From: Pelecanus crispus
Taxonomy: Eukaryota > Chordata > Aves > Pelecaniformes > Pelecanidae
Assembly: GCF_030463565.1 (NCBI RefSeq)
Contig: NC_134651.1
Coordinates: 12,288,734 to 12,352,733 of the forward strand
DNA: 64,000 bases
Direction: 5' to 3'
In this document: piece by piece, positions 25,901 to 37,000 of the stretch
Position numbering within the stretch: the stretch's first letter is position 1
Layout: the number at the start of each line of letters is the position of its first letter
The notes under the pieces: model-generated
What the model saw: the letters and a program-made list of their open reading frames with translations, nothing else
Told to the model about the DNA's origin: nothing
Databases searched by the model: none
Program-made: the position numbers and the translations under genes

Positions 25901-27830
25901 CCCTATTGCCCCAGCTCTGGGAGATGAATAGGATGCACAGAAATGCCTTGTGCAAAGAGGAGCTTCCCCCTTCTGGGCTGTCTCCACAAAAGTCTGCAAA
26001 GCCTTCCCAAGCACTGTGAGGCAGCGCAGGGAGATGTGCAATTGTGTGGGGTGGCGACGGGTATGCTGGCTGCTGGCCTGGGATCGCTGAACTGGGATCA
26101 CCTGTAACTTCTCCCCAGGTTGACTTCCCTGTGGGTTATAAAGGCATTTGCACGTATTGCTTCAAAATGCCTCCCTGTTCCCATCCCACTGACTTCCTCC
26201 ATCTCCTGATAGAGAGAAGAGGGTGTTCACAAGCTTCCCTCTTGCCACCCGAATCGCTCCACAGCTCCCTAGCCTGGTTTCCCTTCTTCATCTCACACCT
26301 AACGCAAGTCCTTTTTGTTTCAGTCCCACTTCTCTCCCTCATAACTTTTTTTCCAGGGCTGCACTTTTTTCTCCTGCTGAGCAGAGCCGGAGGGGAGTCC
26401 TGCCTGGCCCAGAGGCTCTGGGCAGCTGTGTGGGAGCTTGCAGGCAGGCTGCAAGGTCCTGCTGCCAGCTCCAGGCGAGGGGTGTTACAGAGAGGAACCG
26501 GGCTGGCAGAAGAGACGTCTTGGGGCAATCAACTTCTTCTGGAAACAGAAAAGCCCTTTTTCTCTGCAAGGTACCGGGAATGATCACTTTGAGGGATCCT
26601 TGGAGGTCATGGGGAGCCTAAACGCTGCATGTACAAAACTCCCTGTGTGAGTCACAGGACATTTCCTTGTCACGAACCCCAGAAAATAGCACAGCCTTAT
26701 CCAGGAGGGATGTGCTGGGTTATCACCCACCATCGGCTGGGGGCAGAGGGTGTGTCTGGTTCCAGGGGCCCATGCCAATCCTTGCAGCATCCCACCTCCA
26801 GAAAGGATGCTCCCCAGAGAAGAAATCCCATACTCTGCTAGACACCACTGACTTTCATCCCTGCAGCACACCAGGTCCCAAGGCACTCATTTCAAGGCAC
26901 AGGATGTGGGCTGGCACGTGGCCGCTTGAACTAAATGCCATTTGTCATGGCAAACCTTGTGCCTGCTTCATGCTTGTCATCCTCAAGGGCTCTTCTCTCG
27001 GCACAGCCGGGTGGGTAATGAAGAAAAGGCTTAATTAGGGTACAATACAGGCCTGTCTCATTTGATGCTCTACATTAATCAGGGCATGGGGAGAGTTTTC
27101 TCCACCTGCTGGGTATTTAGGTGAGGTGTGTGGTTGGGAAGAGAGGGGACAAGTCCTGTGTGTCTGGCCCTACTGGATTACCATCCATGAGATGCTCTGC
27201 AGTACCCACTGGGCATCTGCAGTACCCACCCATTGCTGGCAGCAGGCGATGGGCAGGGGAGCAGTGTGATAGGGTGAGGTGGGCACTGGTGGCAGGTGAA
27301 GGGGCTTTGGTGATGGGACATTGGGGTGCTCAAGAGGTTTTAAGCAGCGCCTAGACCTGGGATGGGTAAATTTGCTTTTTTTTTTTTTTTGCTGTCACCT
27401 TTGCCATGCCATGCCCACACCAGGCCACCGCTCAGACCACGTAGCAGCTGAGCTGTGATGCCAGGGAAGCAAGGCTGGGGCTGGGGAACTCAGGGCCACA
27501 TTTGCAGGCTTTCCTAGCTCGTTTCCCCCCTCTCTGGGCACCCTTGGGGTGTTTGGTTTGAAGTCCCTGATGATTTTCTGGCAGCAGATGCCTGCACAAG
27601 CCACAGGCAAAACTTTTCCCCTCCCGGCTGCGCTTGGCTACTGCTTTTATTTGGTGCGTATCAAACGTGGGGCTCGTCTCAGACCGTCCTCCGTGTCCCG
27701 GGATCTCCTGGGAGAGATGCAGCAGGCAGGGTGGGATGTCCTGCTCAGCTGCACCCACGGAGGCCTGTTTTGGGGAGCCAGGGTAACCCCGCGGGCTCCC
27801 ACTTGGGACAGGAGTTGCAGCCGTTTGTCA

Positions 27831-27841
27831 CCATCTAGTGG
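27831..27841 (-). promoter_or_regulatory. CTCF-like motif (minus strand)
   Basis: Read on the minus strand the site is CCACTAGATGG followed by T. This matches the CTCF core (CC-A/G-C/G-C/T-AG-G/A-G/T-GGC) at every position but the last. It lies 3 kb upstream of NCL. This is a motif match only. Confidence 0.4.
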
Positions 27842-28585
27842 AAACACCCAGCTGCGACCAGGCACAGGCTGAACAGGACATTTGAGGACACTCACTCCCC
27901 CACCTATGGACGTGTCCCCCCGGCTAGGCACCCATCTGGCCTGGCTTTTGGGGAGCCACATTTGCCCCGCAGCTCCGCTCCCTCCCGGCCCTGGGCACTG
28001 GCAGCCGGGCAAGCTGTCCCCAGCACTGCCAGGCTGGGGACAAGCACAGGGGACAAGCCTCTGCTGTGCCAGAAACTGCGAATCCTCGGCAAATCCCTCC
28101 TGGGATCTCCATTAAACCAGCTAAATTCCCTTTAACTGTGCAATTAGATCAATGCTCCCAAGGTGTAGACATGCTACAACAAGAGACAGCCATAAAAGCA
28201 CCGAAAATACATTTACTCCACAAATAGAGCTGTTAAACCTGCCCTTTTGGCCAAATTACTCGCAACCGATGCCACTCTGCAGACCTCCCTTGGCCCTGAA
28301 ATTTCTGGTGGTGCCTGCAGAGGAGCAGGGCTGTGCTGTGCCGCTGGGACAGCCTTGCAATGCGGTATGTCCCCAGAAAAAGGCTGGCATCACTGCTGCT
28401 CTGTCATCCTCCTGCCCAGTGCTAGGGCTGCCCGGAGGTCCTGACCACGGGTCGGATACGGGGAACAGCCCAGCCTAAATGCCAGCACCTGCAGGCCCCT
28501 GGCTACTTTCCTCCCTGTGGCATCCCTGGCCCTTGATGGCCACAGCAGCGGCTGGCAGGGTCGGGCCGTATCCAGACCTGCTCAA

Positions 28586-28656
28586 CAGTGCGTGGATTAA
28601 GCCGGTGCGTGGATTAACCCGGTGCATGGATTAACACAGTGCATGGACTAACGCAG
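28586..28656. repeat. 17-18-bp minisatellite, four units
   Basis: Four successive copies of a unit of the form cAGTGCGTGGATTAAnc, with G/A and T/C changes between copies. The array is short and intergenic. Confidence 0.85.
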
Positions 28657-30449
28657 TGCCGCGGGCAGCATCAGTTCTCACTCCTCCGCACATGGGTCCA
28701 GCTGCAGCTTCAGCTGTGCCAGCACCGAGGACAACCCGCCAGTGCCGAGGATGCTGCATGGGAGAAGAGATGGAGCACAGGCTGTACTGAGACAGCCCCT
28801 GCCAGGGCTGGGAACCAAGACTGGCCAGCTGCCAGCCCAACCCTTTGCTGATCCCACCGCTGGCACTATGTTATTAGACGCATGCAGTGCCCTGGCTGCC
28901 AAAACTGCCCCTGGCTGAAGCAACAGTTGTCCCTTTCCCATGGCAAGCCAGCCCTCCTGCAGTATGGAGAGGAACCAAGGCCAGCCCCGGCACTGGCGGC
29001 AGAGCTGTATGAGCAATGATAATACAGGATTTTGTTGCACCATGTGCAGGCATGGTAAGGAGGGAGCAATCAGCTCTTGCTTCAGACAGCTAAAAATTCC
29101 TGCCAGGCCTCTACCTCCGCCATCTCCATCACCCAGCATCCCCATGGGCCACCCTGGGTCTGTGTCGCTGCTTCCCCTGGACAGCTCCTACAGCACACAG
29201 TGGGACGTGAGCCAGGCGTTGCTGTTTCACAGAGTCCAGCTGCCCTATACAAGGGGTTTCCCCAGGTGGGATCCCCATCTGCCTGCGTATGTGACCAGAG
29301 CCAGGACATGGGCAGTGCCCTCCCCTGTCCCAGCTCCCTCCCTCCCTGTACTGACTGATGGTGGCAATCTCTCCACAGGCTGGCTTACTCCTGGAGCGGC
29401 CGATGATCCCATCACCTCTCCGTGAGCAGGTGCCCTCAGCTATGGCTCTGCCTGCCTGGAAACTGCCTCTCCTCACCCAGCAGAGGAGAAGGAGGCACCA
29501 GGACAGCCTCATAGCTGGGTACATTGCCCCACCCACAGTGTGTCCCTTGCTTTCGGGTGGCACTGAGCAACCCAGGGGTGTCTCCTCAAGGCTATCAGGG
29601 CCCTGCAGGACTGCATTCATCGAGAGTCTGACTTTTTTTTTTTCTGTAGGGCTCCCTAGGATCCTGTGTTCCCCAAGTTAGGGGCTTCTTTCAAGCAGGC
29701 CTCAGAAGGGCAAACTGCTATAATCCTGAAGTCTGTCAGGAGCCCTCAGGAGCTGGCTGGATGCCCGGTTTGCAGTGGGAGGGGATGTAAGGCAGCAGGG
29801 AAGCCCCAGCAGTAGAGGCTGCTCAGGTCCTCGGGGAACACCATGTCAGGCAGGGGCAAGGCAGCATTCAGCCCTGCCAGCAGACTGGCAAGTTAAATGG
29901 GGGTGCTGCACGCTGCCCTGCGGTCATTCCTACCCTGACTTTATAGCCACTGGGGTAAAACTCCAGGGAGAAAGGCTGGTGTCTTCTTTAATGCATGAAT
30001 TCAAAAGCATTCATCAGGCAAGCACTTTTTTTTTTTTTTTTTTCTCCAGCATTGGGCCTTTTCTCCCTGCCGGGAGCCAGTGGAGGGCGGCAGCTGCAGG
30101 GTGCTCCTGTGCCAACTGCAACCCCAGCAGCTGCACACCGACCAGCTCCTGGCGATGTTTCAAGCTGTCCAAGAGGGCTTAGCGCCTCCCGAGGGTCGGG
30201 GAGGCGATGCGGAGGGGGGTGGTAGAGGCAGCGCTGCGGAGGCCCCAGCCCAGTCCCTTTACCAAGGCCAAAGGAAAAGGCAAAAGCGTGCTCAGGCTGA
30301 GTTTCATCCCTGGAGCCGAGTTGCCGCAGGGCCGGCCTGGAAAGCGGCTGGCAGGCTCGCTCCCGACCCCGGCCCCCCCGGACGCCCCTCCCGGCCCCCC
30401 CGAGCTCCCCTCCCGGCGCGGGACCCCCGCACCCCCCTCCCGGCCCCGG

Positions 30450-30840
30450 CCCGGCTCGGCTCCACCACGTGGCCCGCCAATCGCCACGTGCTGTCCCGCG
30501 GCCCCGGCCACGCCCACCCTCCGCTACGCTCCTCCGCCCAATCAGGGCGCAGGCGCCGAGCTGCTGCTCTCTCATTGGCTAACGCCGATTCCTCCCGGGT
30601 GGGCAGCGCGTCCCCCCGCGCTCGCCCCCCACCTCCCAGGCTCGCTCTCGCCGGCTGCTGTAACGCGCTTTCCCGTTGGCTGATCGCAAAGCGTCGACGA
30701 TTGGCGGAGGGGGCTCGAGGGGCGGGAGGGCCGATTGGCCGAGCGGCGCGGCGCGCGCGGCGATTGGCCGAAGCGGGGGCGGAGGGGGCGTGGCGTGGCG
30801 CAGGGCTAGGCAAGCGAGCGGAAGGGGCCTGCGCTCGCTC
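30450..30840 (+). promoter_or_regulatory. NCL core promoter with CCAAT-box cluster and E-boxes
   Basis: This CpG-island promoter has no TATA box. CCAAT boxes lie at 30477-30481 and 30538-30542 (forward) and at 30574-30578, 30700-30704, 30734-30738 and 30763-30767 (inverted, ATTGG); a degenerate GTTGG lies at 30675-30679. CACGTG E-boxes lie at 30466-30471 and 30485-30490. Multiple CCAAT boxes suggest NF-Y, and CACGTG suggests MYC/MAX or USF; NCL is an established MYC target. The likely start is near 30840, at a pyrimidine-rich CTTTCCTTTC resembling a 5'TOP start, giving a 5' UTR of about 160 nt. The exact start is inferred. Confidence 0.8.
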
Positions 30841-31001
30841 TTTCCTTTCAATCCCCGGTCCGGGTCGCTAGCGCTTCGCCGCCGCTCCCGCCGACCGCCC
30901 GGGGCCCGCTCCGCTCCTCGCCGCCGCCCCGCCGGACGTGCCCACCTCTCTCCTGAGGCAGCTCGGCCGCCGCCCCTGCGCCGCCAGGCACCGCCGCCAT
31001 C

Positions 31002-34000
31002 ATGGTGAAGATCGCCAAGGTGAGGGCGCCGGGCGGGGCCGCGCTCGGGCGCCGGGCGGGAAGCGAGCGGCCGCCGCCATGGCGGGGCGGGCGGACGGCG
31101 ATGGGGGGGACGGGGGTGGGGGGGTGGGGGGGGGGGGGGGGGGGAGCCGCGCCGCCTTCCCGCCGCCGTCTCCTCAGGCCGCGCGACGGTTTCCAGGCCT
31201 CCCCTCCCTCGCCGTGAAGATGGCGGCGAGGGGAGGGGCTCGGTGGGAGCGGTTTCAAGCCCCGTCCCGTCCCGTTCTCCTCCATGTTGTCGCGCGCGGG
31301 GGCCCGGCCGCGGGAGGGGGAGCGGGGACGGGGGACGGGGACGGGGACGACGACCTCGGCGCGCGCCGCGTGCGAGCGCGCCCAGGCCGGGGGAGGGGGC
31401 GGGGCGACGCCGCCGCGCGGCCACGTGGTTGCGCCGCGGAGAGCGAGCACGTGGGAGCGCGGGGCGCCCCCCCCGCCCGCCCCGGGAGGGCCCCGCCGGC
31501 ACGAGGGGGCCACCGGGCACCCCCACACACACCCCCCGGGACCGGGCCGAGCGCCCCCCCGGCCGGGCTGCGGCGGCCCCTTGGGCAGGCGCGGGGCGGC
31601 CACGTGGTTGGGACAATTGTCCGCGGGGGCGGGGGGGCCCTCGGAGCGTCAGCGTGCTGCTCCCTTCCCGCCCGGCCCAGAGACCAACGCCGCCTAACAG
31701 CTCGATCTGTCTTTCAGACTCCCAAGAATCAGAACAAACAGAAAAAGATGGCTCCTCCCCCCAAAAAGGTCGAGGAGAGCGAGGAAGAGGAGTCCTCTGA
31801 GCTGGAGGAAAGCAGCGGGGAAGAGGTGATCGATCTAGAAATGAAGTCGAAAGGATGCACGTGTTACGAAAGTGTCATGAGGTTTGGGGGGCACATAGTA
31901 TGTGACGGAGAATCAGCGTTAATAAACAATTTGTGTCTGTCAGTTAACCGTGGCTAAAGAATGAACTGGATTTCATAAGAGGAAAGCAGTGTGGGGAAAA
32001 CTAGCTTAGCTGCTAGGTCTGTACTTCTAGGCTTTGGAAGGTCTGCTGGGATCTTAAAGCTGTTCCTAGTACCGATGAGCAAGTGGATGATTAATTACTC
32101 TAGTAGCACATAAGCAATAAGTGATTTATCACACAAATAATATGCAAAACTAAAACTTTCAAGCTACTGGAGAGGTCACTGGTCTTGCTTCGGGACCAGG
32201 GAATTTGGAGATGCTTTAATGTTCCATAAGTAGTCTGTTAAAAGCATGGAAAAGCTGGGTTTGAGCTTTGTTAATTCAACAGAATAGGCAATTAAGGGCA
32301 TTCAACAGAAAATAAGTCTGTCAGAAGAATATGCTTTAGATTGCAGCTGCTGTATGTTTGTCTGACATTGAAGTAATAGTAGCTTAGAGGGCCAGCATAA
32401 GTGTCTTACACTAATGTGTATTTCAGATGATCCCTCAGAAGAAACAAAAAGCAGCAGTTACACCAGCCAAGAAGGCCGCTACCCCTGCAAAGAAGGCCGC
32501 TACCCCTGCGAAAAAGGCAGTTACACCCGCCAAGAAGACTGTGGCTACTCCAGCTAAAAAGACTGTTGCTCCGTCACCTAAAAAAGCTGCTGTCCTACCC
32601 AAAGGAGCAAAAAATGGAAAGAATGCCAAGAAGGAAGAGAGCGAGGAGGAAGATGAAGATGATGAGGAAGATGATGATGAGGAAGAAGAGGAGGAGGAGG
32701 ATGATTCTGGTAAGTTACTTTTGAAATATGTGTTCATCCTTGTATAAGTTGACTGAAGCTGGTCCAATCAAGTTGCTGAATTCGAGTACCTTTGAAATTG
32801 AAAGTTGAGTATGATCTAATACTCTCAAGAGGGGGGGTTCATTGATTAAGAGGTGGTGAGGAAGGAAGAGTGGGGGATCAGTGAAGTTTGGAGGAGAACG
32901 TGGGCTGCAACTGCATTACACGCAGCATGTAAAGCATCTTATAGTTTCCTGATTGTTCTTTCCTGAACTTAGCCAAAATCTTGTTTGGAAAAAAAAAAAA
33001 AAGTACGTTACTAGTACAGTTTTGAAGGCTGAGTGGTACAGGTAAACACTTGTGGTACTGTTGTTGCAGATGAGGAAGAGGAACCAGCAATGCCTGTGAA
33101 GCCTGCAGCCAAAAAGCCTGCAGCAGTACCAGCCAAAAAGCCTGCAGTTGTGCCAGCAAAACAAGAATCTGAGGAAGAGGAGGATGATGAGGAAGAGGAT
33201 GATGATGATGAGGAGGATGATGGTATGTGGGATTTAGGAAAACTTTGACTCTTTTTTTAAAAAAAAAAAAAGTTAAACTGATAAATGCTTACAGGGAGCT
33301 GGGGGGGGGGGTGTAACTTAATGGATTAGTGGGATTGAGGCAGAGTGTGTCTGTGTGTCTCCATTTAGTGCCCAGCTGATTTTAGCTGGCTGCTAGTGTC
33401 CATCAGATGTGGCTGAGTAGGTGTTTGTTTCTGTTATCGCTAATAAAATTTCTTTTTCTCTTGGGGAACAAGTATTGGTTTTTAATGCAGTAAAACTTGA
33501 GGGAGAGGCAGCTTTTATAAACACTATAAATATATTAAATTCCTTTCCTGAGAATATATAACTTTAAGGAGGCATGAAAAGCCCTATTTTACTTCACAGC
33601 TTTTCTTTCCTTAGTCTCAAAAGGGGTTTAATCTTGAACGTGTCTGAAATCTTCTGCTCAACTTGTTTCAGAGTCTGAAGATGAAGCTATGGACACAGCC
33701 CCCATTCAGGTAAAGAAACCTACTCCAGCAAAGCCCGCACCAGTGAAAGCTAAGGCAGACTCTGAAGATGAGGAAGATGAAGAGGATGATGATGAAGATG
33801 ATGATGAAGAGGAGGAGGATGAAGAGGACGCCGAGGAGGAAAGTGAGGATGAAAGTGAGTTTAAATGTTTTTGAGACCATAACTCTAATAACAGGAAAGA
33901 TGCCTGAGCAAAATTTTTGTCCTATCATGGTCTTTAGGGCTGAGGAACAGTTACTGTAGCAGTTACAGTAACTGTTAACAGTTACACAAGACCTTAATGC

Positions 34001-37000
34001 TCCTGTATTGATCCAGTATAGGAAAAGTTGTTTTGTATTTTTATTTCAGTAGCGTTGTTTGTTCTTTATCACAGAACCTGTCAAGGAAGCACCTGGAAAG
34101 AGGAAGAAAGAAATGGCCAATAAAAGTGCACCGGAGGCCAAGAAAAAGAAAACAGATGGTAGGTGATGTGGGACCATCAAACGATGTTTGTTTGATGGCC
34201 TGTTACTGGACTGTTGGTGAGGCACATAAGTGTGAAGGGACAGGATGCTGAGTGGGTTTTTTTTCCAGCACAAATGATGATATAAGGGACTTAATACTGA
34301 AGTATGATGTCACCTTTGAGCAGAAACTGATGTGCTAATGGTGTCTGGAGTCTGGCTTCTGGTTCTTTTAACTGCCTTAAAAAAAACCAAAACCAAACTT
34401 GATTATTTTTTTTCATTTAAAGGGCCTGCTTCAGCTTTTTCCGTCTTTGTGGGAAATTTGGTCCCCACCAAGGAGTTTGAAGAACTGAAGACTGGCCTCA
34501 AGGAATTCTTTGGGAAGAAGAATATTGAAGTTTTAGAAGTCAGAATTGGCGCTTCCAAGTGAGTTCATTAGTAGAATTTTGCTGCTTATTTCTTTTAGTT
34601 GGCAGTAACTTGTTCAGAGAGGTGATGCTGTGCTGATGCTGGTTCCCTTCAAGACTCTGGGGTGGTTGCTCAGTAGTGTATGGAAGCTGGAGGAGGCACC
34701 GTAGTAATAAGGGTAAAACACTTGCCTGGCTTGCAGCTCTTTCAGACAGCATCTCCCTAAAGGGAGAGCTGCCACTTCACTACAGAGCTGTTGTTCTCTA
34801 CTGTTGTTTTGGTTATGTGGGCCAGTTAGCATTTCTTTTATTAACGCTCTTAACTTGACCAGTGGGGTCCTCTCTGGTTCTGGGTTTCTGTTTGTGTTCT
34901 CTGCTACTAGAGATAAATGAGCTTAAATAGTAAGGTTACTCTTCTTTCAGGCGGTTTGGCTATGTAGACTTTTCCTCTGCTGAAGACCTGGATAAAGCTC
35001 TCCAACTGAATGGGAAGAAGTTAATGGGTTTGGAAATCAAACTGGAAAAAGCAAAGAGCAAGGAAACAATGAAAGAAAATAAGAAAGGTACTGCCCATAA
35101 CTCTAAATACCTGTGCACAGCAAAGAATAATAATTGTCATAATCGGGTCTTGGGGCTGGCTTAAACTGATGGCCGCTGTTCTGCTCTTTTAAGGCATATC
35201 TTCCTGGTTTGGGCTCTATATCATGAACAGTTTCTCAAATGCTAACATACAGATACGCTAGTCCAAACTTGCCTGATCCCAAGAAATAGTGCATATTGGG
35301 GGTCTGAGGAGGAAATGTGTCTCTTTCTGAAGCTTTTAGGACCTGTTTTCTGAACTTGATGCCCTTAAGAGAAGTACAATGGCAGCCTAATTAACTGTCA
35401 TAATAGTTGCTTTTTCAGCTTCTGAAAATGTGAACACTTACTGTGGTTTATTTTCTGCTGGATCAACTCTCTGTGGTTCTCACTGAACTGGCAGTGTAGA
35501 CAAGAGGGGATTTTTAGCTGGTAACATGAAAGTAACTTGTTTTCTCTCTTTGCAGAGAGAGATGCTAGAACACTGTTTGTGAAGAATCTGCCCTACCGCT
35601 TAACTGAAGATGAAATGAGAGATGTGTTTGAAAACGCACTAGAAGTCCGAATAGTAATGAACAAGGAGGGGAACAGCAAAGGGTATGTAGCTGAGAGAAC
35701 TGTTGGATGTTTGCTGTTCCTCAAACTCTTGGCGTATTTTGATCAGCTTGTGTCCTTAAGCGACTTGCTGCATTAGATGTACTGAAAACGCTAATTTTTG
35801 AAGCCTTTTTCTTCCATGTCCTTCCCTCTCCTAACTCATGAACTTAGTCGTTCCTGGAAGGAGGCATTTGCTTATATTCTTTTCTGTGCTGTAGGATGGC
35901 CTATGTTGAATTTAAAACGGAAGCTGAGGCAAATAAAGCTCTGGAGGAGAAGCAGGGCACAGAGATTGATGGTCGTGCCATGGTCATTGACTTCATTGGT
36001 GAGAAGAGCCATCAAGAACATCAGAAAGGTACAGACCAATAATGTGCATGCAAATGACATTTAGAATTTAATTCCACTTGAGTTTCGGAAGTTTGCTAGG
36101 GATCGAGCAACTTGAAGCACTGCAGGAAAACTGTTAAGATATCGGGAAGGGACCTTTTGCCTAACTTGTGCTCTGCATCCTATGCCTTTTGTGTCTCTAC
36201 TGCATGTTTTGGGCAAGGGGGGACAACTAGTCTAGGTGACCAAAACAGTGTTGCACTTAACCTTGTGCCTCACCTTGAGGTGAGGAGGGAGCAACAACTG
36301 CTCTCGCCCTAGAGAGGATGTTGTGCCTAGAGGAAGAGAGAGCTCTCCCTCTCTAAACTTGCACTTAGAGCACTGAGTTTTCTCCACAGGTGGTGGAGAG
36401 AGGGAGTCAAAGACCCTAATTGTCAACAACCTCTCATACGCTGCTTCAGAAGAGACTCTCCAAGAACTGTTTAAGAAAGCTTCTTCCATCAAGATGCCAC
36501 AGACCAACCAGGGCAGGCCTAAAGGGTATGTTGCGCCTTTTTCCTGACTCCTGGGTTGGCATTGCGAATGACTTACCTCCACAGATCCCTTGTTCTCCCA
36601 GGCTGACTGAAATCGTCCTCTCCAAATAGGTATGCGTTTGTAGAATTTCCCACGACTGAGGATGCCAAAGAGGCACTGAATTCTTGTAACAACACAGAGA
36701 TCGAAGGCAGAGCAATCAGACTGGAATTCAGTTCACCAGCATGGCAGAAAGGGAACGCGAATGCAAGAGGAGGATTTAATCGTGAGTGTTCCATGTTTGA
36801 TCATTTGATCTTGTGACAGCTGTGGCAGGAGTGTACCATTCATGCAAACTTAGGGCTGCTTTTAAAAAAAAAAAAAAAGCATGTCTGTGGAGTGACTCGC
36901 ATTGTAAGTGAGTGTGCTGGATATGATGACTGATTATCTGAAATGCTGATGAAACTATTGCCGAAGTCCTCTAGATAGTCAAGTGCTGATCCAGCAGTGT

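Larger units (their letters stand above)
22901..30190. other. Intergenic between NMUR1 and NCL, no gene recognised
   Basis: No coding exon was identified. Visible items are A- or T-runs (25599-25623, 27368-27390, 29633-29644, 30027-30043), a TAAT-rich stretch near 24210-24370, a CTCF-like motif on the minus strand at 27831-27841 and a 17-bp minisatellite at 28586-28656. Human carries a non-coding RNA gene between NCL and NMUR1; I cannot identify a counterpart. Confidence 0.55.
30200..31700. other. CpG island over the NCL promoter, exon 1 and intron 1
   Basis: This is the most CpG-dense block of the window, spanning the promoter, exon 1 and nearly all of intron 1. Three further CACGTG E-boxes fall in intron 1 at 31422-31427, 31448-31453 and 31601-31606. 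CpG methylation has evidently not eroded the island, which is typical of a constitutively expressed gene. Long open frames on both strands here come from its GC-rich composition. Confidence 0.85.

Noticed and set aside
30579-31616. 345-codon minus-strand open frame over the NCL promoter and intron 1
   Set aside because: It is Arg/Pro/Gly-rich translation of a CpG island, with no domain; frames on the other strand are equally long.
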